64,000 bases of DNA from Acidimicrobiales bacterium. Lineage in GTDB: Bacteria > Actinomycetota > Acidimicrobiia > Acidimicrobiales > JAKAVM01. Within the stretch, counting starts at the first letter, position 1. Each line of letters starts with the position of its first letter. The notes below the pieces were generated by a model. It was not told where the DNA came from and ran no database searches. It saw only the letters and a program-made list of their open reading frames with translations. Location of the stretch: positions 36,548 to 100,547 of the forward strand of contig DAIDHF010000005.1 of assembly GCA_027452005.1 (NCBI GenBank), written 5' to 3'. Of this stretch, positions 37,968 through 46,827 are shown in pieces. Made by a program: the position numbers and the translations under genes.

Positions 37968-39398
37968 TCATCCGTGTAACCCGCGGCCGGTTAGGGCAAG
38001 CACGGTCTCTCCAAATGCCTCCGACAAGGTGGGGTGGGCGGTAATAAAGCTGGCTACCTCATCTGGGGTTGCTTCCCAGTTGGTAGCCAGATATCCGGCC
38101 CCAAGTTGCTCGGTTACCCACGGCCCGGCCATGTGAACGCCTAATATCTTCCCGGGTTTGCCTTGCGAGTCCTTCTCACAGAGCACTTTTACCAAACCCT
38201 CTGTCTCTCCAACTATCATAGCACGAGAGTTCCCGGTAAATCTCGTCTTGTGGACTAATAGGTCATATCCTTGGGAACGAGCTTGGTCTTCAGTTAACCC
38301 ACAAAAGGCGACCTCCGGGTTTGAATAGATGCACCAAGGCACCTTGTGATAGTCGATCGGTAACCAGGTTTCGCCTAAGATCTTCTTGGTTACCTGGATC
38401 GCCTCGGCAAATCCAACGTGTGCCAACTGGGGAGTGTTGATTAGGTCCCCTATTGCATAAACTCCCGGTTGAGTTGTCTCAAGGGCGGGATCTACCTGAA
38501 CAAATCCCCTATTATCTAGTTGAACCACCGAGGATGACCCGAGGAGATTGTCTGTGAATGGGCGGCGCCCTACCGAGACGATCACCTTGTCAACCTCAAC
38601 GCTTTTCCCACCTTCGAGTTCCAAGATGGCTCGAGTAGGCGAGACCTTGCTTACCCCTAGTATCTTCGACCCGACAACCAGGTCGATTCCCTTCTTCTGA
38701 AAACTCTTCTCGACAACCTGAGCTACTTCTCGATCACATCCCGGAAGGATGTTTTCCATTGCCTCAACAAGGGTTACCTTTGATCCTAGATCGGCCAGCA
38801 TCGAGGCAAACTCACAACCAATCGCCCCACCCCCAATTACCCCGACCGATTGAGGAATCTCCTTCAATTCCAAGACCTCGTCAGAGGACAAGACAAGGCT
38901 TCCGTCGATCTCAAAACCCGCAATTGTCCGGGGGACCGAACCCGACGCCAGAATAATCGATCCACCCTCCAAGGCCGTTGGTTCAGACCCGCTCAGCAAT
39001 ACAGATACCTGGTGGCCGGCCTCAAGGGTTCCGACCCCATCGAAGATTGTGACCTTACGCTTTTTGAGCAATCCTCGGAGCCCGGTGTAAAGCTGGTTCA
39101 CTACCGTGTCCTTCCGGTTGGCCGATACCTCAAAATTAAGGTTGGGTTTATCGGTCTGGATACCAAATGTCGATGAATTCGTGACCGTTCGAAACACGTT
39201 GGCAGTCTCCAGGAACTCCTTGGCCGGAATGCATCCTCGGTGAAGGCACGTGCCGCCTACTTTGTCCTTTTCCACCAGGGCGACCGATAGTCCGGCAGCC
39301 CCACCGTACAGGGCGGCTCCGTATCCAGCGGGACCACCACCGATTATTACAAGATCAAAACTTTGAGACACCGCTGGAGGCCTTCCGGAAAATAACAA
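37968..39398 (-). CDS. lpdA: Dihydrolipoamide dehydrogenase (E3)
   Basis: 476 residues, TTG start with AGGGGG six bases upstream. FAD loop GGGPAGYGAA (20-29), redox disulfide GGTCLHRGCIPAK (Cys51, Cys56), NAD-binding GVIGGGAIGCEFASMLADLG, the second FAD motif VYAIGDL and the C-terminal interface HPTLSEAFGE with the catalytic His-Glu pair. It reoxidises dihydrolipoyl groups of E2 with NAD. It is the first gene of lpd-sucB-lipBA-SDR, which collects a lipoylated enzyme, its oxidase and the enzymes that attach and build lipoate. Confidence 0.93.
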   Translation of the reverse strand: MLFSGRPPAVSQSFDLVIIGGGPAGYGAALYGGAAGLSVALVEKDKVGGTCLHRGCIPAKEFLETANVFRTVTNSSTFGIQTDKPNLNFEVSANRKDTVVNQLYTGLRGLLKKRKVTIFDGVGTLEAGHQVSVLLSGSEPTALEGGSIILASGSVPRTIAGFEIDGSLVLSSDEVLELKEIPQSVGVIGGGAIGCEFASMLADLGSKVTLVEAMENILPGCDREVAQVVEKSFQKKGIDLVVGSKILGVSKVSPTRAILELEGGKSVEVDKVIVSVGRRPFTDNLLGSSSVVQLDNRGFVQVDPALETTQPGVYAIGDLINTPQLAHVGFAEAIQVTKKILGETWLPIDYHKVPWCIYSNPEVAFCGLTEDQARSQGYDLLVHKTRFTGNSRAMIVGETEGLVKVLCEKDSQGKPGKILGVHMAGPWVTEQLGAGYLATNWEATPDEVASFITAHPTLSEAFGETVLALTGRGLHG

Positions 39399-39567
39399 TC
39401 ACAACCCCCTAAGCCTAGTCTTCGTATCGGGAGTCACAAAAACCGCCCTCGATTGGCCCAGGGGCTCGTCGGTGGGTCTAGGCTTTGTTGTGTGGGAGTT
39501 GGTCTAGATAATCATGTTTATGCCCGTAACCCCAGTATCTTGGCGATAAGGTAGTCTGGAGCGTAAG

Positions 39568-40458
39568 ATGACACTGTCTGGGACCCCCCAACGAGACAAC
39601 TCGGCCCCGTCGGATCTGAACGAGCGCCTCGGATTTGGCCCAGGTGCCAAGGTTCTAATTATCAACTGTGACGACCTGGGCTCTAGTCACGCGGCCAACC
39701 AGGCCATCTACGAGTGCCTTCGGCTGGGTCCGGCCACGAGCGCAACCTTGATGGTCCCGTGTCCCTGGGCCCGGGGAGCGGCAGCTGAGTACCGCGGAGA
39801 AGATGTCGGGGTTCATTTGACCTTGAACTCAGAGTATGACCTATACCGATGGGGTCCAATAACCCAAGCCCCCTCCCTGTTGGACGGCGATGGAGGATTC
39901 CCGAGGACCTTACAGGACGTCTGGGACCACGCTGACCTGGGAGAGGTCCGCCGGGAGCTCCGAGCCCAGATTGAGCGGGCTATCTACTGGGGTTTTGACG
40001 TAAGTCATCTCGACTCGCATATGGGCACGTTACAACTGCGACCGGAGTTCTTCGACGTGTATCTGGACCTGGCCGTAGAGTTCCAACTTCCCTTGAGGCT
40101 ATCGGGACGTTGGAGTGAGAAGCTGGTCGGATTCCCCTTCAGGGAGCTCGCCGATCAAGAGGGCGTCGTGTCTCCCGACGAGCTAATCGTGATCACGAAC
40201 TCTCACGGCGTAGGGACTCGCAAGGATCTTGAAGTAGCCCTCGAAGGACTCAGGCCCGGGGTTACTGAGGTTTACGTGCATCCCGCCCAAGACACCCCGG
40301 AGCTTCGCGCCACCGGGGCTGACTGGAGCCAACGAGTGGACGACTACAACATGTTGGTCAACGAAACCTGGCTTGGCGATACCCTCGGTGAACATGACAT
40401 AAAGTTGGTGGGCTACAGAGAGATCAGGCAGGTCATGAGGGAGGGTTTGAGGACTTGA
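39568..40458 (+). CDS. ChbG/YdjC-family carbohydrate deacetylase
   Basis: 296 residues. The barrel opens with LIINCDDLGSSHAANQAIYE (metal-binding Asp-Asp), has GVHLTLNSEY and HLDSHMGTLQLRPEFFD, supplying the conserved histidines of the YdjC fold. ChbG removes one acetyl group from chitooligosaccharides; family members act on other N-acetylated sugars. The gene overlaps the Mca-like gene by 4 bp on the same strand, so two deacetylases are made together. An amino-sugar substrate is likely but not proven. Confidence 0.85.
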   Translation: MTLSGTPQRDNSAPSDLNERLGFGPGAKVLIINCDDLGSSHAANQAIYECLRLGPATSATLMVPCPWARGAAAEYRGEDVGVHLTLNSEYDLYRWGPITQAPSLLDGDGGFPRTLQDVWDHADLGEVRRELRAQIERAIYWGFDVSHLDSHMGTLQLRPEFFDVYLDLAVEFQLPLRLSGRWSEKLVGFPFRELADQEGVVSPDELIVITNSHGVGTRKDLEVALEGLRPGVTEVYVHPAQDTPELRATGADWSQRVDDYNMLVNETWLGDTLGEHDIKLVGYREIRQVMREGLRT

Positions 40459-41315
40459 CGAGTAGCTCACGGGCCTTGATGTGCGTTCACGCCCACCCCG
40501 ATGATGAGTCCTCCAAGGGTCCCGGTACTGTTGCCAGGTACCACGACCTGGGCGTGTATACGGTTCTAGTATGTGCCACAGGTGGCGAGGAGGGTGACAT
40601 TTTGAATCCAGAGATGGACACCCCATATGTTCGAGACCACCTCGGCGAGGTAAGGATGCAAGAACTCGAAGCGGCCACCAAGATTATCGGATACGACGAC
40701 GTGGTCCTGCTGGGTTACCGAGACTCTGGGATGGCCGGATCGCAGGCCAACTCTAACCCGGACTGTTTTGCCATGGCTCCAGAGCAAGAGGCGGTAGGCA
40801 AGCTGGTCAAAGAGATCCGTCGGGTTCGGCCACAGGTAATCATCACCTACGACGAGGACCAGAGTGGTTATCCCCACCCCGACCACCTCCAAGTCCACCG
40901 AATCTCAATCTTGGCTTACGAGGCTAGCGGGGATCCCGAGTACTACCCTGAACTCGGCGACCCGTTTCAACCAAGCAAGCTATATTACTCTGTCTGGTCG
41001 AAGGCCCGAATTGTGGCCATGCACGAGAAGTTTCTCGAACTAGGACTTGAGTCTCCCTTTGACGCCCGGTGGTTTGAGAGGCCCTCTAGGGACGACCTGA
41101 TTACTACCCGGATTGACGTGTCGGAGTACTACGAGATCAGGACCGGTGCTCTCAAGGCCCACCGAACCCAGATAGACGCCAACTCAAAGTTCTGGTTTGG
41201 ACTCCCTCAAGAAGTGTCAGAAAAGATCCACCCCTTTGACGACTATGTCCTGGCCAGATCTCAAGTTGGCCTCCCCGAGGGCCTCGAAGACGACCTGTTC
41301 GCCCGAGTTGACTAG
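40455..41315 (+). CDS. mca: Mycothiol S-conjugate amidase-like PIG-L deacetylase
   Basis: 286 residues from the TTG at 40455 (an ATG at 40479 is possible). Zinc site HAHPDDESSKGPGTVARY and the later YPHPDHLQVHR match Mca closely; VLVCATGGEEGDILNPEM and YDDVVLLGYRDSGM also follow the Mca wording and length (about 288). Mca cuts mycothiol conjugates so that toxins leave as mercapturic acids. MshB, the biosynthetic paralogue, is the alternative. Either way the gene points to a mycothiol-making actinobacterium. Confidence 0.88.
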   Translation: MTSSSRALMCVHAHPDDESSKGPGTVARYHDLGVYTVLVCATGGEEGDILNPEMDTPYVRDHLGEVRMQELEAATKIIGYDDVVLLGYRDSGMAGSQANSNPDCFAMAPEQEAVGKLVKEIRRVRPQVIITYDEDQSGYPHPDHLQVHRISILAYEASGDPEYYPELGDPFQPSKLYYSVWSKARIVAMHEKFLELGLESPFDARWFERPSRDDLITTRIDVSEYYEIRTGALKAHRTQIDANSKFWFGLPQEVSEKIHPFDDYVLARSQVGLPEGLEDDLFARVD

Positions 41316-41484
41316 CCCTGAAGGCCTAAATTGGCAGATCCTCCTTGACTTACGGGTCTCTTTCGTTCGACTTGAGCCAAAAATATAACTAGTATTTCTG
41401 GAGTCCGTAAATATCCGGTCAAAACTCACGGCTACAGGTAGCTACGAGAAAAACGAAGTAAGTAATTTCGCGGCATATGTCGCC

Positions 41485-41498
41485 ATAAACAAGTTGGA
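41485..41498. promoter_or_regulatory. Weak KstR-like site overlapping the SCP2 ribosome-binding site
   Basis: ATAAACAAGTTGGA fits the TnnAACnnGTTnnA consensus at seven of eight fixed positions and runs into the GGAGG of the SCP2 gene. On its own such a match is expected by chance; it is listed because a full match occurs at 54275-54288. Confidence 0.2.
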
Positions 41499-41507
41499 GG
41501 TACCAAG

Positions 41508-41894
41508 GTGGCCAAGTGGCTCAGCCAAGAGTGGATGGACAAGTTAATTGAGCTTGCCGAGAGTCAGCCAGATCGGCCCGGGGTAAATGCCAAGCTCCAG
41601 TACGTCGTGACCGGCACCCCGGAAGGTGACGTGTCATATTACTGGATCATTGAGAACGGGAAGATGACAACGGCCAAGGTAGGGACCCTTGAAGACGCCG
41701 AGGTAACCTTGACCCAGAGTTGTGATGATGCCATGCGCGTACAAAAAGGTGAGATGGACGCCAACACGGCTTTTATGCAGGGCAAGGTGAAGGTCACTGG
41801 AAATATGGGCAAGCTAATGTCTCTTCTTCCCTTGACTAATGCTCCTGAGTACAAGCAACTCGAAAAAGAGGTTCTAGCTAACACCGAGTTCTAA
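41508..41894 (+). CDS. SCP2 sterol-carrier domain protein
   Basis: 128 residues, GTG start with GGAGG upstream. The whole protein is one SCP2 domain: KLQYVVTGTPEGDVSYYWIIENGK, then the typical EVTLTQSCDDAMRVQKGEMDANTAFMQGKVKVTGNMGKLMSLL. These domains bind fatty acyl-CoAs or sterols in a hydrophobic tunnel. The SDR and P450 downstream and the many acyl-CoA dehydrogenases suggest a lipid or isoprenoid catabolic setting. No enzyme activity is expected. Confidence 0.88.
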   Translation: MAKWLSQEWMDKLIELAESQPDRPGVNAKLQYVVTGTPEGDVSYYWIIENGKMTTAKVGTLEDAEVTLTQSCDDAMRVQKGEMDANTAFMQGKVKVTGNMGKLMSLLPLTNAPEYKQLEKEVLANTEF

Positions 41895-41978
41895 GTCCCA
41901 ACCGGGTACCTCAGAACCAATTAGTAGCACGTGGCCCGGACGCTTGACGGGGGTTGAATTTAGGGCACCTCAAGAAGT

Positions 41979-42818
41979 TTAGGGCTGGCTAAAGAGTAAC
42001 TCGTAGTTGGCTCCTCTCCTCAAGTGATGGCCACCGTCAACCATTATAGAGATGCCTGTTATCCACCTTGAATCTGGACTGGCCAAAAATCTTACGGCCC
42101 TTGCAACGTCACCAACGGTGCCCAGACTCGAAAGTGGTGTCTGTTCGATATAGTCGTCTAGCAACGGTCCACCCTGGGTAATTGGCCTCATTAGCTCATC
42201 ATCTATAATTCCAGGCGCCACGCTGTTGACCCTTACCCCACGGCCTCCCAGTTCTTCAGCGGCACTTTTCACGAGTGACTCAACGGCGGCCTTGGCCATA
42301 CCATATGCCCAGAGATAACGGTGAGGAAAGATTCCCGCCCCTGAGGTCACACATACAATGGACTTGTTCTGAGAACTCGACATATGTTGAACCGCGTGCT
42401 TTATTGACAAGAAGGTCCCAATTAGATTTTGTTGAACCGTGGCCGAAACCTGGGTTAGATCTGCGTCGACAATAGAGCCAATATGGGAAGATCCTCCAGC
42501 ATTAGCCACTAAGATGTCGAGTCTTCCCGAAGGCCCGGCAGCAAACTCAAGGGCACCGGCAATCTCATCTTCGTGGGTAACATCTGCCACGATATGTCTA
42601 ACCGATCCCTCGCTTAGACCGCTTTCAGATAGCCCCCTGTTCAGACTGGCACTTGCCTTTTCAAGCTTTTCCTCGGTTCTGCCACAAATAGTGACAAGCG
42701 CACCTGCGAGAGCAAACTCTGTTGCAATTTCAAGACCAATCCCGCTCCCACCACCAGTAACTAGAGCACTGAGCCCTTCAAGCCGGCTAGGTGTTTGTGT
42801 GTTGATGGTTGTGCCCAC
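41979..42818 (-). CDS. Short-chain dehydrogenase/reductase
   Basis: 279 residues, GTG start. Classical SDR with the NAD(P) loop TGGGSGIGLEIA, NAGG, a serine in CVTSGAG and catalytic YGMAK (YxxxK). The C-terminal SPDSRWITGISIMVDGGHHLRRG is the common end of 3-oxoacyl-ACP reductase-like SDRs. Substrate unknown; 2,4-dienoyl-CoA reductase-like or hydroxyacyl dehydrogenase roles are possible. It is divergent from the P450 gene with 80 bp between the starts, so the two may be coregulated. Confidence 0.85.
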   Translation of the reverse strand: MGTTINTQTPSRLEGLSALVTGGGSGIGLEIATEFALAGALVTICGRTEEKLEKASASLNRGLSESGLSEGSVRHIVADVTHEDEIAGALEFAAGPSGRLDILVANAGGSSHIGSIVDADLTQVSATVQQNLIGTFLSIKHAVQHMSSSQNKSIVCVTSGAGIFPHRYLWAYGMAKAAVESLVKSAAEELGGRGVRVNSVAPGIIDDELMRPITQGGPLLDDYIEQTPLSSLGTVGDVARAVRFLASPDSRWITGISIMVDGGHHLRRGANYELLFSQP

Positions 42819-42898
42819 TTGATTGTTGCCCGCTTCCCTTTTCTAGAATGTTGGTACAATAGGTCTTCTAACAATACTGCGACGAATCGGACCGTGCC

Positions 42899-44107
42899 TT
42901 GAAAAACCCTCCTCCACCAGATATTTATATAGGACTTATAGATGGCGCATTTTATGGCCAAGATCCATACCCAGCCTTCAGATGGATGCGTGATAATGCT
43001 CCTGCCTACTTTGACGAGTCAAGCGGAGTCTGGGGCATTACTCGGTACGCCGATGTTCGGGCAATATCTCGCGACCCAAAGACATTTTCTAGTCAGGGAG
43101 GGATAAGACCTGACACGGGTGCACTACCCATGATGATCGACATGGATGACCCCGAGCACTCACGACGAAGAAAACTGGTTAGCTCTGGATTTACCCCGAG
43201 AAAGATTCGAGATATAGAAGATCATGTTGGAATGGTATGTGATCTCATTATCGATCGGGTTTGCACATTAGGAACCTGTGATTTTGTTAGAGATATTGCT
43301 GCCCCTCTTCCGATGATACTAATTGGAGACATGCTAGGAATCGCCCCAGAGGATCGTGATGATCTCCTGCGTTGGTCAGATGTAATGCTCAGTGCGCTGG
43401 GTTCTTCAGATCCCAACGCGATGATCGACGCGGCAGGCGCATTCAACGAATACACCACCTACATTGGAAACGTTATAGAAGATAGACGTTCAAGTGGTAA
43501 ACAAGATGATCTAACGGGTACTTTGGTGCACGCAATAGTTGAAGGTGACTACCTTGATGATGCTTCGCTTGTCCACGAAACTCTCCTCATTCTCATTGGA
43601 GGAGATGAGACAACCAGGCACGTAATTAGTGGGGGTTACTATGAACTTCTAACTCACCCTGAGCAACTTGAAATGCTAGCCCACAATCCAACCTTGATGA
43701 ACTCGGCGGTTGAAGAGTGCCTGAGATGGGTATCGCCTATTAAAAATATGGCCAGAACTGCAGCTCACGACACTGAAGTCCAGGGCCAGACTATTGGAAA
43801 AGGTCAAAAGTTGTTACTCCTATACCCTTCCGCTAATCGCGACGAACGACAATTTGACAGGCCAGATGAATTTGATATTAAAAGATCACCAAATGATCAC
43901 ATCGCTTTCGGCTTTGGTCCTCACTTTTGCATGGGCAACCAACTGGCCCGGCTAGAACTTCGGGTCATGTTCTCTAAATTGCTCTCAAGGCTTCCAGACT
44001 TACATTTGATTGATCCAACCGAGCCTCTGCGGCGGTTTGCTAATTTTGTCTCGGGTTTTGAGGCAATGCCGATTGAATTCACCCCGACAGAACCCGTTGT
44101 GAGTTAA
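42899..44107 (+). CDS. Cytochrome P450
   Basis: 402 residues, TTG start without a clear ribosome-binding site. I-helix GGDETTRH (234-241) with the oxygen-activating acid/threonine pair, an ExxR in EECLRW, and heme loop FGFGPHFCMGNQLA with heme-ligand Cys344. MIDMDDPEHSRRRKLVSSGFTPRKI is wording common in the CYP125/CYP142/CYP124 group of actinobacteria that hydroxylates sterol side chains and branched lipids; assignment to that group is a hint only. Its codon use is more AT-rich than its neighbours, which may indicate transfer. Electrons must come from a ferredoxin encoded elsewhere. Confidence 0.92.
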   Translation: MKNPPPPDIYIGLIDGAFYGQDPYPAFRWMRDNAPAYFDESSGVWGITRYADVRAISRDPKTFSSQGGIRPDTGALPMMIDMDDPEHSRRRKLVSSGFTPRKIRDIEDHVGMVCDLIIDRVCTLGTCDFVRDIAAPLPMILIGDMLGIAPEDRDDLLRWSDVMLSALGSSDPNAMIDAAGAFNEYTTYIGNVIEDRRSSGKQDDLTGTLVHAIVEGDYLDDASLVHETLLILIGGDETTRHVISGGYYELLTHPEQLEMLAHNPTLMNSAVEECLRWVSPIKNMARTAAHDTEVQGQTIGKGQKLLLLYPSANRDERQFDRPDEFDIKRSPNDHIAFGFGPHFCMGNQLARLELRVMFSKLLSRLPDLHLIDPTEPLRRFANFVSGFEAMPIEFTPTEPVVS

Positions 44108-44176
44108 CCCTGACTATTGGCAGGCGAGGGTCACAGACTCCCTTTACAGAACCAACTTAGTAACGAGCAACTTCAG

Positions 44177-44722
44177 TCAGCCTGGACTTGATCGTCTGGC
44201 TAGAATTTCCCCCAGAAGAAACCGGGATTTGGGCGACCACCCCGTCTCCAAGACGGGCCAGCGTCCCTGAAGGTCCCTAAAAACTTCGTCCGGATCTACA
44301 TCGCTCGCGTAGTTCAACTCGTCAAGGAGGAGCTCTATATCTTCGGTGTCTTCTTCGATGCGACTGGACAACAACTTCATTGCAAGCAGGTAATACGAAG
44401 AGGCAACTGACACGTTCAAACCCGGAGAGTCAAAGAACTCGGTCGCCAAAGGGTCTTCGCCAAACATGAATACCTTGACTGCATCGTTCAACCAGTCCTC
44501 GGGTTCCCCCAGATCGGTTGACATTTCCGATGCAACCTCATAAATTATGGTCTTTGGCTCAAAAATCGCGTCTATGTCTCTGGTCCAGCGCTCGGAGTTG
44601 TAGGCCACCGCAATTGCCCCGCCGCCGACCAAAAATAGGTGCCCCTTGACTCCTCGGTGCTCTAGTCGCTCACCGAGGATACGAAGAAGGTTTTCTATTT
44701 TCTGACGATTCATATTTATCAA
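44177..44722 (-). CDS. Nucleotidyltransferase-fold protein (DUF6036/AbiEii-like), possible toxin
   Basis: 181 residues. LFLVGGGAIAVAYNSERWTRDIDAIFEP is the nucleotidyltransferase signature (GG, then the D-I-D metal site). The rest is helical, including SYYLLAMKLLSSRIEEDTEDIELLLDELN, which in this family orders the second half. Relatives are toxins of type IV or tRNA-modifying toxin-antitoxin systems. Its start overlaps the end of an upstream HTH gene by 4 bp, the arrangement expected for antitoxin then toxin. Toxicity is inference. Confidence 0.75.
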   Translation of the reverse strand: MINMNRQKIENLLRILGERLEHRGVKGHLFLVGGGAIAVAYNSERWTRDIDAIFEPKTIIYEVASEMSTDLGEPEDWLNDAVKVFMFGEDPLATEFFDSPGLNVSVASSYYLLAMKLLSSRIEEDTEDIELLLDELNYASDVDPDEVFRDLQGRWPVLETGWSPKSRFLLGEILARRSSPG

Positions 44723-45303
44723 ATGCTCTCCAGGGAGCCCCTGTCTAGAAATACATTGCGTGACATCAATGCTGGGGGCGTATCACGCATGACAACGCCG
44801 TGTAGACCCTCTAGGTCTACCACCCACCATCCATAGTCAAGAAACCGTGACGATGACATTGTCCATCTTGGAACTCTAAGGCGCCCACGAAATGCAAGGT
44901 GTTCAGCAACCCCGGCTAACAACGCGTCCCAGCGCTCCTCAAAAAGGTGAGGCTCGGGGTCGATGATATCTGGTCTTGCCCAATTTGGAGTACGCCAGAA
45001 TTCATTCACCCACTCCCGGACGACTCCCAGGCCCCCATGACTTCCGGAGACCTCAAGTGCTTTGATAAGACTCCCGGCCACGGTAGTTGAGGTGGTCATT
45101 TCCCAGGGCGGACAGTAACTTGGAGTCTTCGACTTGCACGAGTTCAACAGTTTGAGAAAATTGCTCGCCGTTGGTTGGTGAACTCCAGTCTCGTATCTGG
45201 CGATAAGAGAACGAGCTACCCCCGATATGGTGGCAAGTTCTTCTTGGGTAAGCCCGGCTTCCTGCCTTGCCTGTTTGATCTTATCCGACACTTCGCTCGC
45301 CAT
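44719..45303 (-). CDS. XRE-family HTH protein, probable autoregulating antitoxin
   Basis: 194 residues from the ATG at 45303 (a GTG at 45309 is possible). N-terminal helix-turn-helix (about 5-58): IKQARQEAGLTQEELATISGVARSLIARYETGVHQPTASNFLKLL. The C-terminal part (80-194) ends with WTMSSSRFLDYGWWV and SPALMSRNVFL-like wording (PPALMSRNVFLDRGSL), a domain found with DUF6036 partners in actinobacteria as far as I recall. A perfect 11-bp inverted repeat abuts the start, and a -10 box TACAAT inside it lies seven bases before the ATG, so the transcript is probably leaderless and self-repressed. Confidence 0.8.
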   Translation of the reverse strand: MASEVSDKIKQARQEAGLTQEELATISGVARSLIARYETGVHQPTASNFLKLLNSCKSKTPSYCPPWEMTTSTTVAGSLIKALEVSGSHGGLGVVREWVNEFWRTPNWARPDIIDPEPHLFEERWDALLAGVAEHLAFRGRLRVPRWTMSSSRFLDYGWWVVDLEGLHGVVMRDTPPALMSRNVFLDRGSLESI

Positions 45304-45308
45304 GAACA

Positions 45309-45334
45309 CAATTGTACCATACTTGGTACAATTG
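45309..45334. promoter_or_regulatory. Perfect inverted-repeat operator of the HTH/nucleotidyltransferase operon
   Basis: CAATTGTACCA (45309-45319) and TGGTACAATTG (45324-45334) are perfect 11-bp arms separated by TACT. The minus-strand -10 TACAAT (45316-45311) lies within the start-proximal arm, seven bases from the ATG at 45303. Binding here would block the promoter. Confidence 0.8.
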
Positions 45335-45368
45335 GCTGCCCGGTTCTGGTCCTGGAGGGATGAATAGT

Positions 45369-46661
45369 CTAGTTCGAGACGCCCAGGTACTTGGCAAACT
45401 TGAGTTCCGCTTGGGCCTTTCGGGTCGGTATGTACTCACTGGGAATCTCTACCTGCTTGAATCCCTTTAGAACCTGCCGGGCTACAGTCTGCTTATGCAC
45501 CTCATCTGGACCGTCATAGATTCGAGCGGCCCGGGCTGCTCTATACATTGACTCCAAGGGGAGGTCGCAAGAGTACCCCAAAGACCCGTTCACCTGGATG
45601 GCACGGTCAATAACGTTATGGAGAACCTTGGCCCCGAAGTACTTTATCGAGGCGATGTCTACTTTGGCCTGCTCGGCCCCGTACTTGTCGATCTTCCAGG
45701 CCGCCTCAAGGGTCATGAGTCTGGAAGCTTTCATCTCCGAGAATGACTCGGCTATCCAGTTCTGGACGGTCTGTTTGTCAGACAGCATTGACCCGTGAGT
45801 AAACCTGGAACTTGCCCGCTCACACATCATGTCAAAAGCCCGCCTGGATTGGCCCAGCCACCTCATACAGTGATGTATCCTGCCAGGACCCAGTCTAAGT
45901 TGGGCCAGTCTGAAACCTTCTCCCTCTCGACCTATCAGGTTCTCATATGGCACCCGGACGTCCTTGTAGGTGATCTCGCTATGCCCCCCGATCTCACCAA
46001 AGTGGATCTGGGGCCGTTCCATGGTCGGGACGTCCCGGATAACTGTAACTCCTGGGGTATTTGTCGGGACCAAGATCATGGAGATCCCTTGGTATGGATG
46101 GACCGCGGGGTTGGTTACGGCCATGACGATCAAAAAGTCGGCAATAGACCCGTTAGTTGTAAACCACTTATGTCCGTTTATTACCCACTCATCTCCGTCG
46201 CGATCGGCCGTTGTAGTAATCAGCCTGGGGTCTGAACCGGCACTATTTGGTTCGGTCATTGAGAATCCGCTTCGAAGGGTTCCGTCCAAAAGTGGTTCGA
46301 GCCACCTCTCACGTTGCTCCAGTCGCCCAGATGACTCAATACCCAGGGCTAGCATCTCGGCGTTTCCAGAGTCCGGGGCGTTGTTACCAAACACAAACGG
46401 CGCGTAGGGAGACAACCCAATAATTTCGTGCATGAGCCCAAGTTTGACCTGACCAAATCCAGCCCCACCTAGCTCGGGGCCGAGATGGGCTGCCCAGAGT
46501 CCTTGAGCCTTGACCTGTTGTTGGAGAGGTCTAAGAAGTTGAACTAACTGGTCATGGGACACCTCAAGTACTTCAAGGGGAAAGATCTCTTGACGGACGA
46601 ACTCGTCCATCCAGTCGAGCTTTTCTTGAAAGTCCACATCAGTCTCAAAACTCCAGCTCAT
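45369..46661 (-). CDS. Acyl-CoA dehydrogenase
   Basis: 430 residues. Flavin-binding region FSMTEPNSAGSDPRLITTTADRDGDEWVINGHKWFTTNGSIADF, a middle domain with YENLIGREGEGFRLAQLRLGPGRIHH, and the C-terminal ASIKYFGAKVLHNVIDRAIQVNGSLGYSCDLPLESMYRAARAARIYDGPDEVHKQTVARQ, where the YDGPDEVHK loop occupies the catalytic-base region. It belongs to a different subfamily from the paralogues at 12410, 15374 and 50589, close to medium/long-chain FadE proteins of mycobacteria. It is divergent from the methyltransferase gene. Confidence 0.88.
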   Translation of the reverse strand: MSWSFETDVDFQEKLDWMDEFVRQEIFPLEVLEVSHDQLVQLLRPLQQQVKAQGLWAAHLGPELGGAGFGQVKLGLMHEIIGLSPYAPFVFGNNAPDSGNAEMLALGIESSGRLEQRERWLEPLLDGTLRSGFSMTEPNSAGSDPRLITTTADRDGDEWVINGHKWFTTNGSIADFLIVMAVTNPAVHPYQGISMILVPTNTPGVTVIRDVPTMERPQIHFGEIGGHSEITYKDVRVPYENLIGREGEGFRLAQLRLGPGRIHHCMRWLGQSRRAFDMMCERASSRFTHGSMLSDKQTVQNWIAESFSEMKASRLMTLEAAWKIDKYGAEQAKVDIASIKYFGAKVLHNVIDRAIQVNGSLGYSCDLPLESMYRAARAARIYDGPDEVHKQTVARQVLKGFKQVEIPSEYIPTRKAQAELKFAKYLGVSN

Positions 46662-46827
46662 ATAAGGAACAATACACGTCTAGATCAAGGTTCCCCAGGC
46701 AGAGTGTCAAAAAGTAACTAAAGTCCCTGCCTGATCGGTCCGCGACGCCTGAATTGCCTGGCTGGAAACCCACAGAACACTTTCAGGCCCTTGAGATGAA
46801 AATGGGACTCAAATTGCTTTAGGCTCT

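Noticed and set aside
46285..46305. tRNA T-loop-like word ggttcgagcc
   Set aside because: It lies inside the acyl-CoA dehydrogenase gene and lacks an acceptor stem and anticodon arm around it.
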